Positions 1 to 7,915 of a DNA stretch of 20,622 nt are shown piece by piece (within the stretch, counting starts at the first letter, position 1; the number at the start of each line of letters is the position of its first letter). Made by a program: the position numbers and the translations under genes. The stretch comes from DATNFP01 sp035606335 (lineage in GTDB: Bacteria > Bacteroidota > Bacteroidia > Chitinophagales > Chitinophagaceae), in assembly GCA_035606335.1 (NCBI GenBank), contig DATNFP010000113.1, positions 1 to 20,622 of the forward strand, read 5' to 3'. The notes beneath the pieces are model-generated. The model was not told the DNA's origin and did no database searches. It saw only the letters and a list, made by a program, of their open reading frames with translations.

Positions 1-465
1 TCTCTGCTGAAATCTTTTGAAATACAATTGCTTGCAGATATAAGAACACTGCCCGGCTCAAACCGATTTCCTCATTTTAATAAACCAGCATTGGAACAAT
101 CGCTTCACACAGCTGGCATTGATTATATACATATACCAGACCTTGGTGGCAGAAGAAGACCCCGGCCGGATTCAAAAAATACAGTATGGAGAAATAAGGC
201 ATTCCAGGGATATGCAGACTATATGGAAACGGATACATTTAAGAATGCCATCGAACAATTAGGGAGACTGGCTCAGGCTAAACGAACTGCATATATGTGT
301 TCAGAGGCTGTCTGGTGGCGATGTCATAGATCGCTTGTGTCAGATTATTTAAAAGTGCATGGATGGACTGTAATGCACATTATGGATAAAGGTAAAAGCA
401 CAGAACATCCTTATACATCTCCGGCGAGACTGGTACAGGGAGACTTGTTTTACAATGAGGAATAA
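1..465 (+). CDS. DUF488 family protein (5' end outside window)
   Basis: The reading frame is open from base 1, so the start lies upstream; the visible 154 residues are most of a DUF488 domain. The first visible residues (SLLKSFEIQLLADIRTLPGS) match the early part of this family, where a helix leads into a strand ending in D-I/V-R. The family's conserved Cys-x-Glu...Cys-His-Arg signature is present as CSEAVWWRCHR, about 45 residues before the end. The biochemical role of DUF488 proteins is not established; the conserved Cys, His and Arg suggest a catalytic or ligand-binding site (inference). The gene ends at TAA 463-465, directly against the stop of the convergent M23 peptidase gene. Identification is by motif reading only. 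Confidence 0.85.
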   Translation, partial: SLLKSFEIQLLADIRTLPGSNRFPHFNKPALEQSLHTAGIDYIHIPDLGGRRRPRPDSKNTVWRNKAFQGYADYMETDTFKNAIEQLGRLAQAKRTAYMCSEAVWWRCHRSLVSDYLKVHGWTVMHIMDKGKSTEHPYTSPARLVQGDLFYNEE

Positions 466-468
466 TTA
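463..468. other. Back-to-back stop codons in a TAATTA palindrome
   Basis: TAA of the DUF488 gene (463-465) and TAA of the M23 peptidase gene on the other strand (466-468) touch, forming a six-base palindrome. There is no spacer between the convergent genes and no hairpin terminator there, so transcripts from each side must run into the neighbour. Confidence 0.8.
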
Positions 469-1440
469 GTCAAACGATTGATTTCCTGCAGCGGCGATAT
501 GTACTAAATGGTCGTATTCTGATGCTGTTAGGTCGTTAAAGAAATAATGTATAGGGTCAATTTTTTCACCGTTTCTTATTACCTCATAATGGCAATGTGG
601 CCCTGTGCTTTTGCCTGTACTGCCTACCCAGCCTATCACCTCGCCTCGCTTTACATGTTCTCCAACCCTTGCTTTGATTTTTATCATGTGTCCGTACAGT
701 GTTTCATATCCGTAACCATGGTCTATAACTACGTGATTGCCATAGCCGCCGGCATCATAGCTTGCGTCTTCCACCACACCATTACCCGTAGCATATATGG
801 GGGTGCCGATTGGAGCCGCAAAGTCAAGCCCGGTGTGCAGTTTCACTGTTTTATAAATAGGATCTATCCTATAACCAAAACCGGAAGCCAGGTGGTCTAG
901 ATTATTATTTGAAATCGGCTGGATGGCAGGGATAGATTGAAGCATTATTTCTTTTGAGCGCACAAGGTGTTCTAATGTATCGTAAGACCTTTTTTGTACA
1001 CGTATACGGTTACTTAATATATCCAAACCATCTTTTATTTGCTCTATCATTTCGTCAGGATCAACATAAGCATATTGTTTTGCATCAATCTCACTATATT
1101 TTTTGCCATAACGGATGCTATCGGGTAAAGGAGCTGCTTCGAAAATATTTCTGTAGATACTATTATCCCTGTTTTCCAGTTCAGCGATTGCCTTATTTAA
1201 GCCATTGATCTGGTTTTGTAGCTGCTCATATTGATCACGGAGGTTATTTACATCTCCCCGCATGCGTTTTTCTTTGGGGGAGTCGAGAAATTTGAATGCA
1301 ATTGCCACAATTATCAAAGCAGTAACCAGCGACGCTGATATAAAACCGGACACACGCAAAAGCTTGGTACGCCATGATATTACAAGCTTTTCGAATTTGT
1401 GTGTGTCGGTATTATAAAAATATTTTTTTACCCGCCTCAC
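466..1440 (-). CDS. Membrane-anchored M23 family (LytM-type) murein peptidase
   Basis: Predicted zinc peptidase that cuts peptidoglycan cross-bridges or helps control cell-wall hydrolysis. From the chosen GTG start at 1440 it has 324 residues: a basic N-terminus reading RRVKKYFYNTDTHKFEKL, one membrane helix at about 26-50, a coiled coil at about 60-93, a linker, and an M23 domain at about 185-300. The metal ligands are visible as H202xxxD206 (HTGLD) and H282-C-H284, with GNHVVIDHG and LYGH between them, so the catalytic set appears complete. A longer TTG start at 1461 is possible, but that TTG is the last part of a TAnnTTTG promoter box (1459-1466), so I prefer GTG. The N-terminus after GTG also fits the usual start of this Bacteroidota family. 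Convergent with the DUF488 gene and divergent from gldF. Confidence 0.85.
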   Translation of the reverse strand: MRRVKKYFYNTDTHKFEKLVISWRTKLLRVSGFISASLVTALIIVAIAFKFLDSPKEKRMRGDVNNLRDQYEQLQNQINGLNKAIAELENRDNSIYRNIFEAAPLPDSIRYGKKYSEIDAKQYAYVDPDEMIEQIKDGLDILSNRIRVQKRSYDTLEHLVRSKEIMLQSIPAIQPISNNNLDHLASGFGYRIDPIYKTVKLHTGLDFAAPIGTPIYATGNGVVEDASYDAGGYGNHVVIDHGYGYETLYGHMIKIKARVGEHVKRGEVIGWVGSTGKSTGPHCHYEVIRNGEKIDPIHYFFNDLTASEYDHLVHIAAAGNQSFD

Positions 1441-1458
1441 TACAAAATTATTGATGCG

Positions 1459-1466
1459 CAAAAGTA
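1459..1466 (-). promoter_or_regulatory. Bacteroidota -7 promoter box for the M23 gene
   Basis: The minus strand reads TACTTTTG, an exact match to TAnnTTTG, the -7 element of the Bacteroidota primary sigma factor. It lies 18 bases before the GTG at 1440, giving a very short leader. It overlaps the alternative TTG start. No clear -33 TTG was confirmed. Confidence 0.5.
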
Positions 1467-1555
1467 GTTGTTTGATATTACATATTATTGTGAAACACCT
1501 GTTTATAATAAAACTTTTAACAGTTGTCTGCCAATACTTAACCCCTTCTTTTTAT

Positions 1556-1563
1556 TATATTTG
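1556..1563 (+). promoter_or_regulatory. Bacteroidota -7 promoter box for the gldF operon
   Basis: TATATTTG matches TAnnTTTG exactly and lies 24 bases before the gldF ATG at 1588. With initiation about 5-8 bases downstream, the leader would be roughly 17-20 bases and includes the purine-rich GAAAAGAAAGGG, a plausible ribosome-binding region. A TTG at 1524-1526 is somewhat too far upstream to be an ideal -33 box. Confidence 0.5.
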
Positions 1564-1587
1564 CCAACCCGAAAAGAAAGGGCATTA

Positions 1588-2337
1588 ATGCGCAGTATTT
1601 TTTTCAAAGAGCTAAATTCTTTTTTCAGTTCAGTAGTTGGCTATGTCGCAGTGCTTGTTTTTCTTGTTGCGTGCGGCCTCTTTTTATGGATCATACCCGA
1701 TTATAGCATCCTGGACTATGGATATGCTACGCTCGACAAGTTTTTTGATATAGCACCGTGGTTATTGCTATTCCTGATACCAGCCATTACCATGCGTTCA
1801 TTGTCGGATGAGTTTAAAGGCGGGACTATTGAATGGCTTTCTACCAAGCCCCTTACTGATCTGGATATTATCATGGGGAAATATTTAGCATCCCTTGCGC
1901 TTATTGTTTTTGCGCTGATACCTACTTTTATCTATGTATATACGGTAGCCAATCTTTCTGCAGTCCCCAACAATCTTGATACGGGCGGCATCATAGGTTC
2001 CTATATTGGCTTATTCTTTTTAGCTGCAACGTTTGCTTCTATCGGGGTATTTTGCTCTTCCCTTACCAGCAACCAGGTAGTGGGGTTTCTTGTCGCAGTT
2101 TTTGCATGCTACATACTTTACGTAGGATTTGAGTCATTAAGTAAGATACCCAAGTTTGCTGGAGGCTTTGATTACTATCTCAGCATGATAGGATTATCTT
2201 TTCATTACAACTCTATAAGCAGGGGGGTAGTAGATTCGCGCGATATAATATATTTCTTATCAGTTATAATTCTATTTATATCTCTTACTCGTTTCTCACT
2301 TAACAGTCGTACCTGGGATACGGCGGTACAAGACTGA
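1588..2337 (+). CDS. gldF: GldF-type ABC transporter permease
   Basis: Inner-membrane permease of the ABC-2 type, homologous to GldF of the gliding-motility ABC complex (GldA ATPase, GldF permease, GldG accessory). The 249-residue protein has about six hydrophobic segments. Family features include the N-terminal FFKELNSFFSS helix preceding the first membrane span, and the cytoplasmic segment RSLSDEFKGGTIEWLSTKPL, typical of ABC-2 permeases. The frame is open upstream to a TTG at 1468, but the ATG at 1588 sits just after a promoter box and purine-rich leader and gives the usual GldF length. It is followed 11 bases later by gldG, so the two are almost certainly co-transcribed. No GldA ATPase gene is in the window. 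Whether the organism glides cannot be told from this locus. Confidence 0.88.
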   Translation: MRSIFFKELNSFFSSVVGYVAVLVFLVACGLFLWIIPDYSILDYGYATLDKFFDIAPWLLLFLIPAITMRSLSDEFKGGTIEWLSTKPLTDLDIIMGKYLASLALIVFALIPTFIYVYTVANLSAVPNNLDTGGIIGSYIGLFFLAATFASIGVFCSSLTSNQVVGFLVAVFACYILYVGFESLSKIPKFAGGFDYYLSMIGLSFHYNSISRGVVDSRDIIYFLSVIILFISLTRFSLNSRTWDTAVQD

Positions 2338-2348
2338 GAATTTGGTTT

Positions 2349-4094
2349 ATGGCAAATAGTTCTAACACATCTAAAAAAAGAAAACAGCAGCGGCGGCAGG
2401 CGGCATTGCGCCTTATTATCATGCTCGCAATATTGGTATGCATGAACATGCTTGCTGTACGTATCAATTACAGTTTAGATCTTACACGCGAAAAGAGATT
2501 CACATTATCGCCTTCCACCAAGAACCTATTGCGCAACATGAAAGATGTGGCCGTAATAGAGGTATATCTTAAAGGGACTTTTCCTGCGGGATTTCAGCGA
2601 CTTGCGGAAGAAACACGAGAACGGCTTGAGTCTTTTAAGGAATATGCAGGCCCTCACATCGTATTTAAGTTCGTAAATCCCGTAGAAGGAAAAACCGAAA
2701 AGGAAAAGGAGGCCATTTACGAAGAAATGTCTTCCAAAGGGCTCGAGCTCGTTAATCTCCACGAACAAGGGGAGGAAGAAGGCTATTCGGAAAAAATAAT
2801 TTTCCCCGATGCTTTGGTGAAATACCAAAACAGGGAATTGCCTATAAGTCTGTTGGAAAGCCATGGGGGAATGACACCCTTTGAAAAATTGAACGCTTCT
2901 GAGGCAATGCTGGAGTATAAATTTGCAAATGCCATTCATAAGCTATCCCTGCCCGATGTGCCCAGTATAGGATATATAGTGGGTAATGGCGAAGCGTTGG
3001 GGATAAATACAATAGATGCGCTTACTACATTAGCAAGACATTATCACTTAGATACAATTGACATTCAAAAAAGACCTTATATATCCAGCCGCTACGATGC
3101 CATTATTATTGATCAGCCAACCATACCGTTTGACGATAAGGATAAATTTAAGATAGACCAGTACGTGATGAATGGAGGACACGTGCTATGGTATCTTGAC
3201 ATGCTGCATGCATCAATGGATAGTCTGAACAACTCCCAGGAATTTATGCCTGAGGAGTATAACCTGAACCTTGATGACATGCTGTTTAAGTACGGTGTAC
3301 GTGTTAATAATGACCTTGTAGAAGACATGAACTCGCTTCCTCTCCCTGTACAAACTGCTGTAGGTGGCGTGCCGGGAAGCAGCCCACAATATGAGCTACG
3401 TAACTGGATATATTTCCCCGTATTCCTTCCCGTATCCAAACATCCTATTGTAAGCAATATGGAACCTGTGATGGGGATGTTCGTGAATAGTATAGACACC
3501 ATTGCGGATCCGGGAATTAAAAAAACAATATTGCTTCAATCTTCCAAATATAGCCGTGTAGAAAGTTATCCCTTGCGTGTGAGCTTTGGTATGGTAATGT
3601 ATCCCTTGAAACAGGAGATGTTTAATAAGCCAAACCGCCCCACTGCTGTACTGCTGGAAGGGAAATTCCGCTCTATATTTTTAAACCGTTTACCCGGCTC
3701 ATTCCTGCATATATTGCGTGATTCTCTTAAATATCCATTCAGGCCGGGATGTGATAGTACAAATAGTATGATCGTAGTGTCTGATGGCAATATGATGCAG
3801 AATGATTATTCAGCCGTTGATGGTCCCTATGAAATGGGATACTGGAGGTTTACAAAGGAATTTTTTGCAAATAAGAATTTCATGCTTAACTGTGTTGAAT
3901 ATCTTACAGACCATTCAGGCATATTAGAAGCAAGATCTAAAACCCTGCAACTCAGGTTACTTGATCAGGGAAGAGTGAAGGATGAAAAAAGTAAGTGGCA
4001 GATCATCAATATTGCTATTCCTATTGCGATTGTATTGATATTTGCTTCCTGCTATTTATTCTTTAGAAAACGCCGCTATGAAACTAAGGCATAA
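2349..4094 (+). CDS. gldG: GldG-type ABC transporter auxiliary protein
   Basis: Partner of GldF; member of the ABC-transporter auxiliary family (GldG-like), anchored in the inner membrane with a large periplasmic part. The 581 residues begin with a basic cytoplasmic tail (KKRKQQRRQ), then a membrane helix at about 22-42. Next comes the family hallmark LDLTREKRFTLSPSTKNLL, then a soluble region up to about 545 and a C-terminal helix followed by RKRRYETK. The internal segment VPSIGYIVGNGE and the following DAIIIDQPTIPFDDKDKFKIDQYVMNGG-type stretch (residues about 245-275) fit the family's sugar-binding-like fold. The start ATG at 2349 is 11 bases after the gldF stop. The downstream DUF4340 gene follows after 21 bases. 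The substrate of these complexes is unknown; in Flavobacterium they are tied to gliding. Confidence 0.88.
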   Translation: MANSSNTSKKRKQQRRQAALRLIIMLAILVCMNMLAVRINYSLDLTREKRFTLSPSTKNLLRNMKDVAVIEVYLKGTFPAGFQRLAEETRERLESFKEYAGPHIVFKFVNPVEGKTEKEKEAIYEEMSSKGLELVNLHEQGEEEGYSEKIIFPDALVKYQNRELPISLLESHGGMTPFEKLNASEAMLEYKFANAIHKLSLPDVPSIGYIVGNGEALGINTIDALTTLARHYHLDTIDIQKRPYISSRYDAIIIDQPTIPFDDKDKFKIDQYVMNGGHVLWYLDMLHASMDSLNNSQEFMPEEYNLNLDDMLFKYGVRVNNDLVEDMNSLPLPVQTAVGGVPGSSPQYELRNWIYFPVFLPVSKHPIVSNMEPVMGMFVNSIDTIADPGIKKTILLQSSKYSRVESYPLRVSFGMVMYPLKQEMFNKPNRPTAVLLEGKFRSIFLNRLPGSFLHILRDSLKYPFRPGCDSTNSMIVVSDGNMMQNDYSAVDGPYEMGYWRFTKEFFANKNFMLNCVEYLTDHSGILEARSKTLQLRLLDQGRVKDEKSKWQIINIAIPIAIVLIFASCYLFFRKRRYETKA

Positions 4095-4115
4095 TAAAAC
4101 TATAAAAGATCTCTA

Positions 4116-5222
4116 ATGGGCAGGACATTATTATACTTAGTATTGCTGGTAGCTTTGGGTTTTGGTGTTTATTATTTTGTGTTTAAGGATAAGGCCAATC
4201 CATACGGCATAGACCAGGCCGGCTTTACGATAAAAGATACAGCAGATATTGGAAAGATATTTATCGCCAGCTACAATAATAGTTCTGTATTGGTAGAACG
4301 TACCGATAGCGGTTGGTATGTAAACAAACAATACAAAGCGCTCCCCTCTACGTTAAATCAGCTATTGCAGACATTATGGATGCAGCAGCCATTGTATCCT
4401 GTACCGGAAAAGATGCGTAACAATGTCATCAAAGATATGGCCGGCACAAGCATCAAGGTTGAGCTATATAACAGGGGCGGTAAAAAAATACGTACTTTCT
4501 ATGTAGGCAATGAGGCAAACAGCAGCTCCGGAACGTTCATGCTGATTGATGGCGCAAATAGCCCCTATGTAGTGAATATACCGGGATTTCAGGGTTTTCT
4601 TACTTCGCGGTATACTTCAGACTTAAAAGACTGGCGCGACAGAACCGTATTTAACGTATCTCCCGATCAGTTAAGAAGTGTGACAATTCAATATCCTGAG
4701 CATCCGATAAATTCATTTACGCTAAAACAGGAAAATGGAAAGATAGTAGTAGATGCTGATACAAACATTGTGAATCATAATAAGTTCAATGATCGCAGAG
4801 CACATGTATATCTCAAATTCTTCCAGAATATAAATTGTGAGGGATATCTGAATGGATTTGCAGGCATTGATACATTGTTAAAAATAATGCCTAAAAGGTG
4901 CACTATTGATGTTACTGACAAAAAAGGACATCAAACACATGTGGATATATACTGGATGCCGGTAAATAAAAGAAGTAAAAACCTGACAGCATCTGATCCC
5001 AATATACCTGATAATTACGACGCTGATCGTTTCTATGCAGTGATGAATAATGGTAAAGACACTGCAATGGTACAGGAATATGTTTTTCAAAAGATCTTCA
5101 GGAATGCTTATGAATTTTATGAACCTGATGAACAATCATCTGATAACCAGGTAAAACCGCGTGAGCCTCTTGCTCCTATTTACAAGCGACAAACAGTCCC
5201 ATATTACAAGAAGAAGCCATAG
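4116..5222 (+). CDS. DUF4340 domain protein, GldFG operon partner
   Basis: The 368-residue protein starts with a single hydrophobic segment (residues about 4-20) followed by a long soluble region, so it is probably anchored in the inner membrane and faces the periplasm. The early FTIKDTADIGKIFIASYNNSSVLVERTDSGWYVN region (about residues 36-70) is the typical opening repeat of DUF4340: hydrophobic strands around a WxVN or WYVN motif. A second half (about 180-260) repeats the pattern with SVTIQYPEHPINSFTLKQENG. DUF4340 genes are often found beside GldG-like auxiliary and ABC-2 permease genes, which is exactly the context here (21 bases after gldG, same strand). This suggests a third component of the same ABC complex (inference). 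No enzymatic motif is visible. Confidence 0.8.
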   Translation: MGRTLLYLVLLVALGFGVYYFVFKDKANPYGIDQAGFTIKDTADIGKIFIASYNNSSVLVERTDSGWYVNKQYKALPSTLNQLLQTLWMQQPLYPVPEKMRNNVIKDMAGTSIKVELYNRGGKKIRTFYVGNEANSSSGTFMLIDGANSPYVVNIPGFQGFLTSRYTSDLKDWRDRTVFNVSPDQLRSVTIQYPEHPINSFTLKQENGKIVVDADTNIVNHNKFNDRRAHVYLKFFQNINCEGYLNGFAGIDTLLKIMPKRCTIDVTDKKGHQTHVDIYWMPVNKRSKNLTASDPNIPDNYDADRFYAVMNNGKDTAMVQEYVFQKIFRNAYEFYEPDEQSSDNQVKPREPLAPIYKRQTVPYYKKKP

Positions 5223-5231
5223 CAATACAAG

Positions 5232-5262
5232 TATATGTTGTGAAACATATATTTTTGCTTTT
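5232..5262 (+). terminator. AT-rich hairpin with T-tract after the gldFG-DUF4340 genes
   Basis: Arms 5232-5239 and 5244-5251 pair perfectly over 8 bp (TATATGTT with AACATATA) with loop GTGA, followed by TTTTTGCTTTT. It sits 9 bases after the DUF4340 stop. The stem has only one G-C pair, so it is a weak terminator. The 3' side also contains TATTTTTG (5250-5257), which matches the -7 promoter consensus but lacks a -33 TTG at a suitable distance. Confidence 0.45.
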
Positions 5263-5338
5263 CCTTGTTCAAAAGGACTTGCCGGGTTTTGTTTAAAAGA
5301 CTCAGATCTATCCCGTTTACTTGAAACGATAATTAATT

Positions 5339-7852
5339 ATGCGACAAGAGGTTTCGACAGAGCTTATAAAAAGTTGGTGCAATGGAGAGTGGTTAGCACA
5401 TGACAAAGGGGTTATTGTTGAAGATCTTATTATTGATAGCCGGAAAATTGACAGGCCTGAAAATGCCCTGTTTATAGCAATAAAAACAAATCTGCGCGAT
5501 GGACACAATTTCATCTCTGATGCTTACGAGAAAGGTGTTCGCAATTTTTTAGTTTCACAACGGCTCGATACTTCGCAATATCCGGCTACTAATTTTCTCC
5601 TGGTAAAAGACACTTTGATTGCCTTGCAGCAAATTGCGGCAACCTATAGGAAGCAATTTAAAATACCTGTTATAGGAATTACTGGAAGTAATGGAAAGAC
5701 TATTACTAAAGAGTGGTTATATCAGCTGTTGAGTGATTCATATCAAATAGTTCGCAGTCCTAAAAGTTTTAACTCGCAGGTAGGTGTGCCTCTTTCTGTG
5801 TGGCTGCTGGAAAAAGATCATCAATTAGCCATATTCGAAGCTGGTATATCACAACCTGCAGAGATGGAAAAACTGGAACGGATCATCCAGCCGACTATCG
5901 GGATATTCACCAATATTGGCGAAGCACATAGCGAAGGCTTTTTAAACACAAGACAAAAAATAAATGAAAAGCTTGTATTATTTCGCCATGCGAAACAACT
6001 TATTTATTGCAAAGATTATCCGGAACTGAATGAATGTATCGTTCAATATTTCAATCAGCTAAAGGGACATGAGAGTGAACAACAATTGCAGCTATTTACC
6101 TGGTCGCAAAAAACTGAGGCTGATCTGCGAATACTGTCTATGGACAAGACAGCGGGTAAAACAGCAATAAAGGCTTTATATAATGGGAAAGAAATAAATA
6201 TTACCATCCCTTTTATTGATCCTGCTTCAATAGAAAATGCCATTCATTGCTGGTGCACCATGCTTTTACTGGATGTGAACCAGGAATATATACAACAGCA
6301 AATGTTGTTGTTGCAGCCAGTATCAATGCGCCTGGAATTGAAACATGGAATTAATGCTTGCACAATCATCAATGATACATACAACTCTGACCTGACTTCA
6401 TTGCACATAGCTTTGGATTACCTGGAGCAGCAGAAGCAACATAAGCACCATACTGTTATACTATCTGATATGCTGCAGGTAGGCAGGCCTGATACGGATC
6501 TTTATGAAGAGGTTGCCGCACTTACGGTGCGTAGAAATATAAACAGGTTTATAGGCATTGGCCCTGCTCTATACAAGCACAAAGCCATTTTCAGAAAATA
6601 TAAAAAACTCCGTAGTATCTTCTTTAAATCAACAGATGAGTTTCTTAAAAAATTTCATTTGCTGACGTTTAATGATGAGGCTGTTTTATTGAAAGGCGCC
6701 CGTGTGTTCGCTTTTGAAAAAATAGGATTATTGCTGGAGCAAAAAATACACCAGACCATATTATCCATTAACCTTTCTGCTTTAACACACAATCTCAATA
6801 CTTTCCGCGCACGTCTTCAGCCTGGCGTAAAAACTATGGCTATGGTAAAGGCATTTGCTTATGGAAGTGGTAGTTATGAGATCGCAAATCTATTGCAGTT
6901 TTCAGGCGTTGATTATTTAGCTGTTGCATATACCGATGAGGGTATTGGTTTGCGTAAGGCAGGTATTACAATGCCGATAATGGTAATGAGCCCTGACGCT
7001 ATATCTTTTGACAGGATGATAGCGTGGAAGCTCGAGCCTGAAATATTCAGTCTGCATTCATTAGATTCATTTATTGACATTGCCCGGATGCTTGGGATAA
7101 ATAATTACCCGGTGCATATAAAATTAGATACAGGCATGCACCGCCTTGGATTTATGCCTGACGAAATAGATACATTAGTACAAAAGATAGAGAACAGCAC
7201 TCAGGTACATATAGCGAGTATATTCAGCCATCTCGCGGCAAGTGAAGATGCTGCATTCGACGATTTTACAAAAAAACAAGCTGCAGCATTTCAGGAAATG
7301 AGCACTCAGCTACAAAGCTATTTATCCTACAAGCCATTAAGGCACTTATGTAATTCTGCCGCAATAGTGCGTCATCCGGAATTGCAATTTGATATGGTGA
7401 GGCTGGGTATCGGATTGTATGGCATTGATAGCAGTAATATTTTGCAGGATCAACTAAAACAGATAGGGACACTAAAAACTACTATTGCCCAGATAAAGAC
7501 GGTTCCTCAAGGAGATACCATTGGTTATGGCCGGAAAGGCATAGCTACGGATACGACACGGATAGCAACTATTTGCATCGGTTATGCTGATGGTTATAGT
7601 CGCTCATTAGGTAATGGAATTGGCCATGTGCTGATACATAATAAGCCCGCAAAAGTGATTGGGGTGATCGCAATGGATATGTGTATGGTTGATATCTCTG
7701 ATATTCCCGAAGCAAAGGAGGGCGATGATGTTGTTATATTCAGCTCTGAGCTGCCGGTTACGCTATTAGCAAAGTGGGCGGATACAATACCCTATGAAAT
7801 CATGACCGGTATCTCCCAGCGTGTGAAACGCGTGTATGTAAATGAAGAATAA
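5339..7852 (+). CDS. murF-alr: Bifunctional MurF ligase / alanine racemase
   Basis: Fusion of two cytoplasmic peptidoglycan enzymes. MurF adds D-Ala-D-Ala to UDP-MurNAc-tripeptide using ATP; alanine racemase (PLP-dependent) supplies D-alanine. In the 837 residues, MurF occupies about 1-460, with the ATP loop GITGSNGKT (113-121), NIGEAHSEGF (192-201) and INDTYNSDLTSL (344-355). Alr runs from about 472 to the end. It has the PLP lysine in MVKAFAYGSG (K504), the region with the catalytic tyrosine IGYGRKG followed by IGYADGYSR, and the substrate-site motif AMDMCMVD. The usual Alr sequence VKADAYGHG reads VKAFAYGSG here, a variant I believe is normal for the fused forms. Both halves appear intact. 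The fusion is known in Bacteroidota and couples D-Ala supply with its use. The gene stands alone between two terminator-like hairpins. Confidence 0.95.
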   Translation: MRQEVSTELIKSWCNGEWLAHDKGVIVEDLIIDSRKIDRPENALFIAIKTNLRDGHNFISDAYEKGVRNFLVSQRLDTSQYPATNFLLVKDTLIALQQIAATYRKQFKIPVIGITGSNGKTITKEWLYQLLSDSYQIVRSPKSFNSQVGVPLSVWLLEKDHQLAIFEAGISQPAEMEKLERIIQPTIGIFTNIGEAHSEGFLNTRQKINEKLVLFRHAKQLIYCKDYPELNECIVQYFNQLKGHESEQQLQLFTWSQKTEADLRILSMDKTAGKTAIKALYNGKEINITIPFIDPASIENAIHCWCTMLLLDVNQEYIQQQMLLLQPVSMRLELKHGINACTIINDTYNSDLTSLHIALDYLEQQKQHKHHTVILSDMLQVGRPDTDLYEEVAALTVRRNINRFIGIGPALYKHKAIFRKYKKLRSIFFKSTDEFLKKFHLLTFNDEAVLLKGARVFAFEKIGLLLEQKIHQTILSINLSALTHNLNTFRARLQPGVKTMAMVKAFAYGSGSYEIANLLQFSGVDYLAVAYTDEGIGLRKAGITMPIMVMSPDAISFDRMIAWKLEPEIFSLHSLDSFIDIARMLGINNYPVHIKLDTGMHRLGFMPDEIDTLVQKIENSTQVHIASIFSHLAASEDAAFDDFTKKQAAAFQEMSTQLQSYLSYKPLRHLCNSAAIVRHPELQFDMVRLGIGLYGIDSSNILQDQLKQIGTLKTTIAQIKTVPQGDTIGYGRKGIATDTTRIATICIGYADGYSRSLGNGIGHVLIHNKPAKVIGVIAMDMCMVDISDIPEAKEGDDVVIFSSELPVTLLAKWADTIPYEIMTGISQRVKRVYVNEE

Positions 7853-7864
7853 TTTAGACAAATA

Positions 7865-7909
7865 AAAAGGATGTTACTATATAATAGTAACATCCTTTTA
7901 CTGTTTTTC
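7865..7909. terminator. Strong bidirectional intrinsic terminator
   Basis: A perfect 16-bp stem (7865-7880 with 7884-7899; core GGATGTTACTAT) closes on a three-base loop. On the plus strand it ends in TTTT and is followed by CTGTTTTTCT; on the minus strand the complementary A-rich side gives TTTTTATT. It lies 12 bases after the murF-alr stop and 16 bases beyond the stop of the convergent protease gene, so it can serve both. Confidence 0.9.
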
Positions 7910-7915
7910 TACCGA

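Noticed and set aside
1468..1587. Upstream extension of gldF to TTG 1468
   Set aside because: It would run through the promoter box and leader, and the extra 40 residues do not belong to the GldF N-terminus; ATG 1588 is the family start.
5250..5257. TATTTTTG as the murF-alr promoter
   Set aside because: It matches the -7 consensus but lies in the T-tract of a hairpin after the DUF4340 gene and has no -33 TTG at a proper distance; left as uncertain.
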